From: Brienomyrus brachyistius
Lineage: Eukaryota > Chordata > Actinopteri > Osteoglossiformes > Mormyridae
NCBI RefSeq assembly: GCF_023856365.1
Contig: NC_064555.1
Span: 17,618,254-17,682,253, forward strand
DNA length: 64,000 bases
Direction of reading: 5' to 3'
Both the position numbers and the translations under genes were made by a program. The notes beneath the pieces are model-generated. The model saw only the letters and a program-made list of their open reading frames with translations. It was not told where the DNA came from and did no database searches. Of the stretch, positions 16,596 to 27,555 are shown piece after piece. Within the stretch, counting starts at the first letter, position 1. Every line of letters starts with the position of its first letter.

Positions 16596-17576
16596 ATGAC
16601 GAACAACGACTCCCAGATTGACTGGGTGGAGGGCACAGAAGATACCGAGCCCTCCCTCGACCTGTCACTGTCCCCAGACGAATTCCCAGCTCTCAACCCC
16701 TGGGATGTGGTGCTCTGCGTGTCTGGCACGCTCATCTCCTGCGAGAATGCTGTGGTGGTGGCGACCATCTTCTACACACCAACGCTGCGCGCACCCACCT
16801 TCATGCTCATTGGCAGCCTGGCCACAGCGGACCTCCTGGCCGGCCTGGGCCTCATCCTGCACTTCCTGTTTCGTTACTGTGTGCCCTCAGATAGCGTGCA
16901 GCTAGCCACCGTAGGGCTACTGGTGACCTCGTTCAGCGCCTCCGTCTGCAGCCTCCTAGCCATAACGGTGGATCGCTACCTATCACTGCGGAACGCGCTC
17001 ACCTACTGCTCGGAGCACACTGTGACGCGCACTCGCCTCATGCTGCTTTTGACATGGGCCGGCTCTGCCCTGCTCGGTCTGCTGCCTGCCATGGGCTGGA
17101 ACTGCCTGCAGGGGGCGTCTGCGTGTGGCGTGGTGTGGCCGCTGGCACGCGCCCACCTGGCGCTGCTCTCCGGGGCATTCCTGGTGGCGTTCGCTCTCAT
17201 GCTGCAGCTGTACGCCCGCATCTGCCGGGTGGTGTGCCGCCATGCCCACCAGATCGCCCTCCAACGTCACTTCCTGCCCCCATCATCCTCCTCGCACTAC
17301 GTCACCACGCGGCGCGGGGTCTCCACACTGGCCCTCATCCTAGGCGTCTTCACCAGCTGCTGGCTGCCCTTTGCCGTTTACAGCCTGTTGGGCGACGCCT
17401 CCTATCCGCCCCTCTACACCTACGCCACCCTGCTGCCGGCCACATACAACTCGCTGCTCAACCCGCTCATCTACGCCTTCCGGAACCAGGAGATCCAGAA
17501 GGTTCTCCTGGCCGCCTGCTGCGGCTGCTTTTCGAACCGGCTTCCATGCCACGATCACGCTCCCAGTGACGTGTAG
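16596..17576 (+). CDS. gpr3: GPR3, constitutively active Gs-coupled receptor, 326 aa
   Basis: Intronless coding region of a rhodopsin-class GPCR. The ATG at 16596 is chosen because it follows a likely acceptor at 16585 and gives a normal length for GPR3 (human 330 aa). Seven hydrophobic segments are visible. DRY is at residues 126-128 (ITVDRYLSL), NPLIY at 289-293, a possible N-glycosylation site at N4, and juxtamembrane cysteines (CCGC) for palmitoylation precede an APSDV C-terminus like the human SPSDV. The motifs SGTLISCENA and RHAHQIALQRH are shared by GPR3/GPR6/GPR12. Family members raise cAMP without added ligand through Gs, acting in oocyte meiotic arrest and neurons. Position next to wasf2 and cd164l2 favours GPR3 over GPR6 or GPR12. 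A plus-strand AATAAA at 18875-18880 or 18410-18415 may end the transcript. Confidence 0.95.
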   Translation: MTNNDSQIDWVEGTEDTEPSLDLSLSPDEFPALNPWDVVLCVSGTLISCENAVVVATIFYTPTLRAPTFMLIGSLATADLLAGLGLILHFLFRYCVPSDSVQLATVGLLVTSFSASVCSLLAITVDRYLSLRNALTYCSEHTVTRTRLMLLLTWAGSALLGLLPAMGWNCLQGASACGVVWPLARAHLALLSGAFLVAFALMLQLYARICRVVCRHAHQIALQRHFLPPSSSSHYVTTRRGVSTLALILGVFTSCWLPFAVYSLLGDASYPPLYTYATLLPATYNSLLNPLIYAFRNQEIQKVLLAACCGCFSNRLPCHDHAPSDV

Positions 17577-18309
17577 CGGCGTGTTGGATCAGGACCAAAG
17601 ACACTCCAACGCATCTGGCTGACCTCTCACCGCTGGGGAGACAGGCGGGAGAGGGGCCAGTGGCAGAGGCCGATTCCAGGGCCACTAGCACCTATGTTGT
17701 GCAACTGTGGTCATCCTTTAGTTTTTTGTGATTCTATGTGAATTTATCAGCACTTTGCACACAGCATGCACCCTGAGCTCAGACCAATCATTCAAAGACA
17801 GAGAACTCACCAAGACATGTGCCAACGCCAGAACCTCTCCAGAAACACTAGAATTGTAAAAAAAAAAAAAAAGATTATTTTATTTTCTTGTTACAAATAT
17901 GGATAAAGTGACGTTTCATTTTATACTTCATTTTAAACGATTGTCCTGAAAAGTTAGGGCAAAAAGTGGTGCTGAAATCGATTGGATACGCTGCGCTCCC
18001 CCTAGCTGGGCCAAGCCGCTCAGAACCAGCCTCGTTCCCCGTTGAATGTGAAGATCTTGGCTAAATACACCACTTTGGAAATTTGATTTACATTCTCTAG
18101 CTATAAACTAGAACTTCCTTAACGCCAATGTGATTGTAATTTAATACGTTAAATAAGTTAAGTGATGTTAAATTGAATTTATGCAATGGAAAAGTAAAAA
18201 AAAAAAAAAAAAAAAAACGTTTTCTGGAAACCAGTAGCGATAAATAGATTAATTTGGAGCGCGTTTCTGGCATAATGACGCCCCCTCCTGGTCAGAAACT
18301 ATTCATGCG

Positions 18310-18501
18310 GTGATAAGCTGAATGCGTGACAGTAAAATGAAACGGTTGGTAAAATGTGACCGAAACACATCCGTTAACGATAAAGCGTCGTTTCCTTCTC
18401 TTTCCCCGTAATAAATAAATAAATATATATACACACACGCGTATCAAAGTATGCGCTTGTATTTTACGGAGAAAGAGAAGGAAACGCATTCAGCTTATCA
18501 C
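18310..18501. repeat. Interrupted inverted repeat (hairpin) with a 61-bp gap in one arm
   Basis: Bases 18310-18327 are an exact reverse complement of 18484-18501 (18 bp). Next to them, 18389-18410 matches the reverse complement of 18465-18486 at 21 of 22 positions. On the right the two blocks adjoin; on the left they are separated by 61 bp. The loop is AT-rich with TA/CA repeats. Confidence 0.75.
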
Positions 18502-18874
18502 TTATATATATATATATTATACACACACAAATGGAGGGGGGGAGCACACAGGTTGTTGGCTTTAAACTCGTGCCTCATTTTGAAGTCAAACCCTGATATT
18601 CAGAGGTTGTCCTATATATGTAAAATCATTTGCACTATACTTTGAAATGCATATCATTTGTCGTCGAAATGTATAAATCTGCAACAAATCATTTAAAAAG
18701 TGGCCAAAACATTATTTTTGTTTATCTTTCAAGACGCGTTTGCACAGCATAGACTGTAAGCCACTGTGTCAAACGTACAAAGCCGAAGGTCGTGTCTAGT
18801 CTGTGTCGCACAATGTAATGACCTGTCCAAACGGAAGCATTTTAGATGGGAATGTATAATTGTTTACATCAGAA

Positions 18875-18880
18875 AATAAA
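18875..18880 (+). terminator. Candidate poly(A) signal for gpr3
   Basis: AATAAA on the plus strand 1.3 kb beyond the gpr3 stop. An alternative hexamer lies at 18410-18415 within a low-complexity run. Assignment is inferred. Confidence 0.3.
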
Positions 18881-19203
18881 ACATTTTTATGGAAATAACA
18901 CTTGTACTTATTTCTGCATATTACTTTTGAATTACCGGACTCCGCGCTGTCTTCTTCTGCATATTCTCAGTAGAACTGAGAAACACCTCTGGATCGTGAT
19001 TTAAATTGCAGAATCTACCCATTAGCTCCGGTTTTGGAAATTAGGGGACACCCCGTTTGGCATGACTTCGTAATTAATTAAGCGGGTAATTCCAGGCATT
19101 CACTCGCTGACTGTAGTCCGGGTCGCAGCGGGGAGAGGAAAAGGCACGCGCAATAATGCTCAAAGCCAGAATGCACCCGGAACAGGATGCCAAGATGCCA
19201 CCT

Positions 19204-19223
19204 GGGGGGGGGGGGGGGGGGGG
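19204..19223. repeat. G20 homopolymer
   Basis: Twenty consecutive G bases; the length is likely unstable or poorly sequenced. Confidence 0.9.
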
Positions 19224-19850
19224 CATATTCAGAGACATGATCACATGCTCAACTACACACATAATGAGGGATTCTAACTCCCAACCTGAAGGGATGAGGC
19301 AGCATTGCGATTATTTCCACTCCAAGTGGAAAACTGAACAACACAGCAGCACTGCAACGTTCAACATCATTTAGTTACTTTCGAATTCATATTTGGTAGA
19401 GAACTTTGCTGAAAATACCAGTGTAATGTATGGTGTCTGGGTACATTTCCTCATTTTAAGATTGGCCAGTTCAAGGCGGAGAGCCGTGGGTTTTCCAGGA
19501 GGAATGACACACAATGCAGGCAGAAGGTGTTAAATCCGCACAGAGAGCAGAGCTGCCATTGAAGGCCCCAAACAAAAAGGCACCACGAAGCGCGGCTTCA
19601 CCAATCAAAGCCGCTAGTAACTTCATACTAAAAGTCTGAAAGACAAGAACCACCAAACTGACTGCAAATGAAGATGAAGATCATCATATTAGCTCTGCAA
19701 TGTCAGAGAGTTAAGCTAGGAAACCGAAAAACGTCAAGGACTGGACCAGCAACACAACACAGAATAATGAATGGGATGAAAAACAGCAGGCGGGGAGGGA
19801 ATTAAGTCATTAAAAAAAAAAAAAATACATCAGTGAGCTAAAAGGTTGTT

Positions 19851-19856
19851 TTTATT
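19851..19856 (-). terminator. Candidate poly(A) signal for wasf2
   Basis: Minus-strand AATAAA about 1.67 kb beyond the wasf2 stop. A long 3' UTR is normal for WASF2. Assignment is inferred. Confidence 0.35.
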
Positions 19857-20245
19857 TCTTATGAAATCATTTACATAATTCTGTTCAAGATTAGGAAGAA
19901 ATGTACTTCAAACAACTAAAACATACGACCTGATTCAAAGTTTGCGTGTCTGTCATATATACACCAATAAACAACATTGGCAATAAAAATTAAGGCACAA
20001 CATAATCAGCAAAGGCACCAGGAAAGAAACGCATGAAATAAACACTCGACACCTGACTGGGGGGGGGGGGTTACCTGTTTGGATGTTTGCCAATCTCTCG
20101 CGCTCGGTGAGAAGACACACCTGCCCCTCCACCAACAGCACAAAGGTACAAATAGGACCATGAGCAGGGAAGACAGCCAGGAGAATTTACACATCTCTCA
20201 GCCAGTCAGCTTTAAGGGCCTGGGGGTGGGAATAGGCTAGGTGAA

Positions 20246-20265
20246 CCCCCCCCCCCCCCCCCCCC
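20246..20265. repeat. C20 homopolymer
   Basis: About twenty consecutive C bases, probably within the wasf2 3' UTR (G run on the transcript strand). Confidence 0.85.
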
Positions 20266-20589
20266 AAAATCACCACCATCAGTTACCCAGGCAACAGAAC
20301 GGTCCTTTAAAAATTAGCTGTATCAAGAATGAAGTATTTGTGCTTTTAATTGTCTAACCACTATTTACTGAAATCTTTCACACCTTGATAAGCAGCCAAT
20401 TTTTACACATGGTGGGAAGCAGGACCAAGCACTCAGATGTTTGTATGGAAAAGAGTCATGTCTTTGAAACGCTGGACATCCCTAGTTCGGCACGCGAGAC
20501 GCACTGCAGGCAGAGGACAGCGGTCCAGAGGCACCACCGTACAGACGCAGCAGCAGACGGAAAAAGGCACACTGGCGTGCATGTGCATG

Positions 20590-20600
20590 CATATATATAT

Positions 20601-20639
<39 letters not shown>
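20590..20639. repeat. (TA)n microsatellite
   Basis: TA dinucleotide tract with one CA interruption near its start. Confidence 0.9.
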
Positions 20640-20642
<3 letters not shown>

Positions 20643-21524
20643 GCACTGCAGCTTTCAGCGTAAGGGTCAGAGCAGAAATGGTTGCATCAGCACCGGTTCT
20701 CAGAATGGCTGCATGGCTTTGGGGGTCACCAGTTCACTACTTTACTAACACCTTCCCACAATGCACCCTGCCTTCCTGATTGGTCACCTCACCGGCCCAG
20801 ATCATAAATAATGGCCTCAGGTACGAACAGTAGTTTGATTCTTAATAATAATAATCATGGCATGCCTTAGAGCATTGTTTTGTTGTTGAATTATTATTAT
20901 TTTTTTTTAAATTGTGGAGAAGACAATACTGAAGAAATGTTTAACTAGGGTGCAGACATAATTGCATAGAGCACTCGAAGATTTTTCAATATCACATGGA
21001 GGCTAATAAAGAATGCATTGGCTTACAGAAAGTTCCAAAGACAAAAAAATGTAATGAATGTGTTGCAAAAACTTTGCCAGACTGCAGTTAAGCTGGGAAC
21101 ACAGACAGACATACTGACACATAAAACTGTCTCAGTTCGCCTGCCCATGGAGGAGAGGCTGAAGGGGTCCATGAATACTTCATGTGACGGCCTTGAAGTA
21201 ACAGGACTGGGGTGTGGGCAGGGAGGCCGCGGTGTATACATGATGCTGAGCCAACGGCCAGCAAGCTAACCAGGCTAACAGGCCAGCGTCAGGGCTGAAG
21301 CACAGCGGCATGTATGAGAGATTAGCTTCTCGATCTGCTAACTCGCGTGTGACTTGCTGTTGGGAGAAATTTGGTAGGAAAGCTTTCAATTGATTCAGTG
21401 CATAACTAGATTAATAATTATCATAGGGGTCCCTGCACAGAGGGAGTGGGAGAGAGACCACCTTCCACACCCTCGAGAGTGTGAGCAGTAGCTGAGGGCT
21501 GCAGCAACCACGAGGAAGGAGGTC

Positions 21525-24500
21525 TCAGTCGGACCACTCCTCATCATCAAACTCAGAGGAGTCATCCTCGGAGTCGCTGCACTCCACCGCGATGCGCCGC
21601 GACAGGATGGCTGCCACATCATTGCCCACGTGGTCCCGCTTCTCCTGCTCGCGCTGTTCCTCCACCTTTCGCAGGTTGAATCCTGAGGGCAAAGGTCACA
21701 GGTCAAGGTCAGGGGGTGACAGACAGGGGAGCAGAGTGACAGGGGAGCAGAGTGACAGGGGAGCAGAGTGACAGGGGAGCAGAGTGACACACTACCTTGC
21801 CGGATGGCTTGCAGCAAGTCGCTCCGTGCATCTCCTTCAGCCACCTGCTGAGTTTTGGGGGCGCTGGGAGACGCAGTGTTGGCAGAGGAGAGGGGGGGAG
21901 CCGGAGGTCCTGGAGGAGGAGGGGGGCCTGGAGGAGGTGGCGGAGGTGGGGGTGGGGGAGGCCCTGCGGGTGGCAGGGAGGGTGGAGGCGGAATAGCTGC
22001 TTGGTCCTCGGAAGGAGCCAGAGACGGTGCAGGGGGAGACGGGAAGTTGGGGAGGGAGGTGGGTGGAGAAAGGGGGCTGCCAAAATCGGGAGGAGGGGGA
22101 GGGGCCATCTCAAAAGGTGGAGGGGGTGGAGGGACAGGAGGAGGAGCCAGGCTCTGGTGGGGGCTCATGGGTGGAGGCGGCGGAGCGTGGGCAGGGCTCA
22201 TCATGTGTGTGTGAGAGGGGTCCCTCTCAGCCTCGTTACTCCTGCAAAGGAGAGGCAGCAGATATGCTGGGTTAAAGGAGAGCAGGACAGTGGGGCAGGG
22301 CCTCCACTCAGTCAAATCACTGTGTTTACACCACAACAACACTAGGGGGCGCTCTAGTGCTCTGACGAAACATTTCTGAAGGGAGGGGCTGCTCATGGCA
22401 GACTTCAGCAGCCACACAAAGCCCATTTATTTCCCTCTATTCTCACAATCTATCAAATGGGCCATTAAGGCTCAGAAAAACCCCTGAGGACGTCATGTGC
22501 CACACTCCCTTTCCGCCGTGCGCTGATGATGTCGTCACGCAGGCTGCTAAATCGTGCTGCGCCTCGTGACGTTCATCTCAGTGTCGAGCTTTAACTGCCA
22601 GCAAGACACACTAGAACATCTGCTCAGGCAGGATCCCATGCTCATGTTGACTCACTCTCCTGCTGGTGCCGAAGGCTTGGGAGGGCGGAGCTTACGTCAT
22701 GTCTGGAGGCGGCGGGGGTAGGAAGTCATCAGGCGGCGGAGGCTGCAGGGGGGACTCCATGTCGTAGGAGCTCTGCTCCAGGTAGCCGTCTGAGCCATAG
22801 GTGCCTAGCCCCTCCCCCGAACAGATGCTCCCGTTCAGCATCTCGTTGGAGTTCCTACGGCACAGTGAGGAGCAGCTGATCACGCACAGGGTGGGGGGCA
22901 CACTCGCACATGCCCACAAACAACGGAAGAACAGGGGGGATGGGGTAACACACAGACAAACACAGACCCACCAACACTCAGAACGTAATACTGCAGGTCA
23001 CCACATAGGGGCGCCAGAGTAAACATACAGAGTCAACATTCTCCGTTCTCAAAGCTACACACTATGCCATCTCACAGACATACACACATCCCATCCTGGA
23101 CTTACATTTCCATCTCGCCTTCGGTCTTGGGCACCACAAACTCCTTGCCCATTTTCAGCCTCTCCCACTCATCCTTGCGAGTCTTGACCTTCCGTGGGTT
23201 CAGGTTGCCGCGATTGGGGTTATCCCGCTTCTCCTTCTGCTCGCGGGCAGGAAGAGGGAAGCATGAGTGCCGTATGGAGAGTTCCCGTGACCGCTCGCTG
23301 TCCTACATGCTGACGCTGGAAGAAAACTACGCTGGCATCCAAACGGACACTCTGACCATGTGTAATCTGAGCTGCTTTAGTGCCTGCAATTGATTCAAAT
23401 GAGCAGTGTGGCATTAAGCATTATCTGAGCAGATACAATCAGTGGGGTGAATGCAAAGGCCTGTAATGTGCTTTCATGCCTACTCAAGAATGTGATAGAT
23501 GGAAATGTACTGCAATGTGATGCTTTAAAATGCAGAATAAAGCAACGCGATGCAAGTACTATGAGCAGCGATAGAGACGCAACCGGACATGACGCAGCGG
23601 CCTGACCCGATGCTTTCTCTTCTCCTTCATGATGTCCTTGGTGTCCTGCAGCATCTTCTCTTTCCAGAGGTCAAAGAAGTAGGAGGGATCAGTGTAGAAC
23701 TTGAGGGCCTCCTTGCCGTCATCCCTGAGACAGCCAGCGGGCAGAGAAGCCGTGTTAGAACTCACGGCTAAATGAGAGTGCTAACGCCGCGCGCGGGTTG
23801 CGCTAGCAGGTGGTTCTGAGAGACACGCGGCCACGAGGCGTGCCCACCTGTACATGGAGAGCTTATCGAGGGGGGGCGGCTTGTCACAGCTGATGTAGGT
23901 CTCCTGAACCGGAACAGGGAGGGAGGGCCGAATGAAGAGCTGCTGATCCTGGGTCAGATTACTGCGGAAGGCCTTGCGGGTGGTGATGGCCTGCAGGGAA
24001 ACTACACATGGAGAGGAGGGTGGTGAGGGGAAAACATGCAAGGAATGAGAAGGTTAGGAACAGGAATGCCGGAAAGGAACAGAAAGCAGCCTGCAGCCAC
24101 GTCTGGAGAGCAAGTGAAACGTCGGAAAGAAAATGTGATCCATGAAATCTTTTACACCCCATTCTCGGGGCCTGGGTGCAGATCGCCGGGTACCACAGTG
24201 GGACGGCTCTCACCTTCCTCCTCTTTGGGGTCCAGCTGTGTCACCTTGACCTGCAGCCGATCGACGCGCTCCCCCAGGCTGTTAACTCGCAGGGCGAACT
24301 TGCTCGCCTGGACGAAGAGCTCCCCGAAGACGTCCTCGGCATATCTACCTGGGACAGGCAAGCACCCAGAAGGCCACGTCAGTCACCCGCTGCTGCTACC
24401 TCGGAGCAGTGACCCCCCCCCCCCTAGTCCGGCTGGGTTCCACTCACTCAAGCTGCCCAGCTGCCGGATTATGTTGGCCAGTGTGACGTTGGTCACGCAT

Positions 24501-24580
24501 TCCAGCTCACTCTTGATGTTGTTGGGTAGGGTTTGGCGGCACAGGTGCCGCGGCTCGATGTTACGCGTCACCAGCGGCAT
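21525..24580 (-). CDS. wasf2: WASF2 (WAVE2), Arp2/3 activator of the WAVE complex, 477 aa, 8 coding exons
   Basis: Coding exons: 24448-24580, 24214-24348, 23848-24001, 23607-23724, 23106-23236, 22696-22854, 21796-22241, 21525-21682, all GT-AG in consistent phase. The start [19 protein letters not shown] is the WASF2 form of the SCAR homology domain (residues 1 to about 170, binds ABI and HSPC300). A basic segment at 175-205 follows, then a proline-rich region (about 245-405) with long PPPPP tracts for profilin and SH3 partners. The WH2 actin-binding motif begins at about 413 ([13 protein letters not shown]), and an acidic Arp2/3-binding tail ends EFDDEEWSD with the key Trp at 475. Human WASF2 is 498 aa, so only the proline-rich part is shorter. 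The protein drives lamellipodial actin assembly downstream of Rac. The ATG at 24580 is the family start. Intron 7 is only 113 bp and is mostly minisatellite. Confidence 0.96.
21716..21790. repeat. 16-bp minisatellite filling wasf2 intron 7
   Basis: About 4.5 tandem copies of GTGACAGGGGAGCAGA within the 113-bp intron 21683-21795; the array ends a few bases from the exon 7 donor. Confidence 0.9.
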
Positions 24581-27555
24581 GGCGATGGGGTCATGTGACG
24601 GGGAGAGGGAGGGTCAGCTCACTGCTGATATGGGGGGAGGGGGGGGGGTGAGAAAAAGAGAATCATTGACAGACAGTGTAGGAAATGAAGGATGTCAAGA
24701 AGAAGAAGTCAGAAGAAAACTCTTAAAAGGGAGGCTCACACAGCGGGTTAGGAGGACAAAAATAGACATGGGGGGGTCAAAAGCAGAAGCAAAACTATAC
24801 TGCAAAGACAGGAATGCATATCACTGTCTGCAGGACTACAGAGAGATTAAAAAAAATAGCTGGAAGAATTGTCCCTAGAAGACAAGACTGTGGAGTACAG
24901 ACAGTTCTCGCCTGACCCAAGTAACATGTTCCACAAACCCCTGCGCAAGTCAAACTTTATGCAAGTCCAATTTAACTTCCCATACCATCCAAAACAGCAA
25001 TAAAAGCAAGTAACCCAAAGACTTTAGTAATGGTCAAGCGTTCCGCGTCACTCAGGAGAGTAAAACACGTTGAAATAAATGCATTCGTGTCAGCAGACAG
25101 AGTAAAGCAGAATTAAAGAGTTTGTGTTTGAATGGAATATACGTATGTAAGCTAAATATACCTTGAGGGCCTCCTTGAGTCCCCTTTAATTAGATTAAAA
25201 TAGCTAATTGAAATATTTTCTTTGTGGCCTATTAAATATCGTGCAGGGACAGAAAAAACTGCGTTCACAGTATGAAGTAGTATACAGAAACATTCTGTGT
25301 AACGTTTGCTATAAAATATGAGGCTTTTAATATGTAAAGGTTACTAAACATAGGAACCTCACACTAGTCTAACTGAAAAACAACATTAATGCTGGATAAA
25401 ATCTACATGCACGCAATTAGGTTGCGCCAAAATAAACGAAATTATTTTATTGACGTTTTTGATAGGGAAAATAATGCTTGAAGGCGATTATATTAGTACA
25501 ATATTCTGCCAGCGCCTTAACGTTTCATTTTTACTCCTAAGCAAGACGGTATGCTTTGGGCGGAGGGGCTATACTAACATATTACTGTAAAAATGACAAA
25601 CGGTCTTTCAAGAGAATATTTTTAAAGAAAAAGTGGAGCGCAAAGGGCGAAACTGCGTCGGAGAGAAGCGGACGTGCGGCCGCGGGTTTGGCTCCCTCGC
25701 GAGGAGCAGGACTGCCCGCGGACCCCAGCAGTCCCGGTACCGGCCCGGCATCCTCACGCTTCACACTGGCTAACATTAAAAGCGGGCTCGGGCGGGCTGG
25801 AAGGGAGCAGAGTCACCGGCTGGGATGAGCCACTTCTGACGACTAACAGCACACAGAGCCCCCTTCCCCTTTATACTTTAACGCACTTATGCGGTATTTT
25901 TTGTAAATTAAATTCAGACGCAAGCTTTGTAATGTAAGCTGACAGTCAAGAAAGGGTTACCAAAGTACCATTTGGGCTGAGGAGAACTTCAACAGTCATC
26001 CTACGGAAAAAAGTCTCTAGTTTCTTAGCTAGCTTTGGAGCTAAAGTGCTAACTGCAGCCAGCGCCCAGACTGATCTCACTCTCGACATGGATCTTCTCA
26101 GCTCGCGAAGAACAATCGTATTTCTTTTACAACCATCACCAACATCCCAAATTAAGAACGGAGTATGAACATATAACACGAACATTCTTCTTAAACGAGC
26201 CTCTCTACTGAAAAAAAAGTTATTCGATCAAAGGTTTCGTTATCTGAACTTTAGCAGGAAGTAAACCGAAAACACCCATAATTATGGAAGCAGCACCGAC
26301 AGAAAAAAAATCTGACAGGCGTTTTGTTCAAACTACAGCTCTTAGTATTTAAATAAGTAGCACAGACACTGAAGGAATCCTACCTTTCTGGGTGAGAAAA
26401 CTCGCTAATGGTGTGATCCTCGAGTTGTTCACGTACGATCTGTGCAAACTATCATCTTTAAATTGATAATTCTTGGCACAGAGGAAAGAAACTCTGCATT
26501 GACTGCAAGTAGAAGCTCAAGCAGAAGCGCAGAAGGTCCCACATTTGCGTACTTTTTATTGGACGCTGCAACGGAGTGGTAACAATTGATTGGCTGTCTG
26601 CACGTCAATTTTGTTCTAGCGCTCGAATATGGAAATGTGGACGTAAATTGCGTAACTCCACCCAAATAACTCGTAAACATTTTCCGTGGCGTTCGCATAT
26701 TTGATTCAGAATGGAAGTAGGGTGGAGAGTCACGGCATTCCTCAGTACTGGGCTTGTTGGAGCAAAGTCAGTGGTAGACTTTGCTGAGCCGTGGCAATAT
26801 GGCATAACTTCCGCCTTTGATTACGAGCTCAGATCTCGTAGAAACTAGTGGGTAAAATACGTCTTTGGAGGGAACCTGATCAGCAGACACAACTTCGTTG
26901 ACAAGTCTTCCTTTCTTCTTGCGCAGCTGCTATGAACAAATGTGACCAGCCAGGAATCGCCGCAGATAAGAGCAGCTTAAAAACTACCGACCAGAACCCC
27001 ATTTAATAAACATCATGATAAAATAAAATAAAACGCTGATGCCCGCCATTACTTTGTAATGACTCGTTATAATGCAATTTATGTTTCCATAGCAAGTACT
27101 ACAGACGAGCAATAAGTTTCCGGTACTTCATATTGAATAAATATAAAAGATATGACACATTTTTACAAAAATTTTTATAAATATCAGATGACTACTACAA
27201 AGTGAAACAACGATAATAAAACAAGATACAATTCTTAAAAAACGTAAATGGCGACTTAAGAGAAGCTTCGGGGTGGCGTTTCAGGGGGGTCCGGTGAAGA
27301 CGCTGCCTGTCCGCGAGCTTATTTACGGCGGCGCATTTTTTTCTCCTTATTCTAAGTCGCAACCTTTTAGTGCTCCAGACATTTGCAACACAACAAAACA
27401 CACGCAGAAAGGGGAAAAACTTCTTTCTGGTTTAATTACAAGAAAAAAAAAAGATTAAAGGTCATCCTTCCACAGTAAAAAGAATCTAGCTTAGCTCTTT
27501 CTGGGAAAGTTTATCCTTTTGACTTAGTTGGTGGGTGCTTCTATAGTTATGTGAC
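24581..27555. other. wasf2 first intron and promoter, then the 3' flank of the METTL24-family gene
   Basis: 24581-26383 is the probable first intron of wasf2, with an acceptor (ATCAGCAG) near 24626. It contains a CpG-rich patch at 25640-25810 but no coding homology. 26384-26600 is the probable noncoding first exon and promoter. 26600-27555 is intergenic to the neighbouring gene, whose minus-strand ATTAAA at 27432-27437 may be its poly(A) signal. ORFs here are short and unlike known proteins. Confidence 0.5.
26384..26600 (-). promoter_or_regulatory. Probable wasf2 noncoding exon 1 and CCAAT promoter
   Basis: Minus-strand donor AAAG|GTAGG at 26384/26383. Upstream are two CCAAT boxes (ATTGG at about 26558 and 26589 on the plus strand) and no coding frame. 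WASF genes have noncoding first exons, and the next splice acceptor lies just 5' of the ATG exon. Exon bounds are inferred. Confidence 0.4.

Larger units (their letters stand above)
17577..21524. other. Convergent 3' region between gpr3 and wasf2
   Basis: gpr3 (plus) and wasf2 (minus) converge here, so this is mainly 3' UTR and spacer. No coding sequence was found. It holds an interrupted palindrome at 18310-18501, long G and C homopolymers, a TA tract near 20.6 kb, and candidate poly(A) signals on both strands. Confidence 0.55.

Noticed and set aside
17054..17569. 171-aa plus-strand ORF overlapping gpr3 in another frame
   Set aside because: Shadow frame of the gpr3 coding sequence, with no GPCR or other family features.
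21797..22345. Plus-strand Gly/Arg-rich ORFs antisense to wasf2 exon 7
   Set aside because: These are the complement of the proline codons in the WASF2 proline-rich region.
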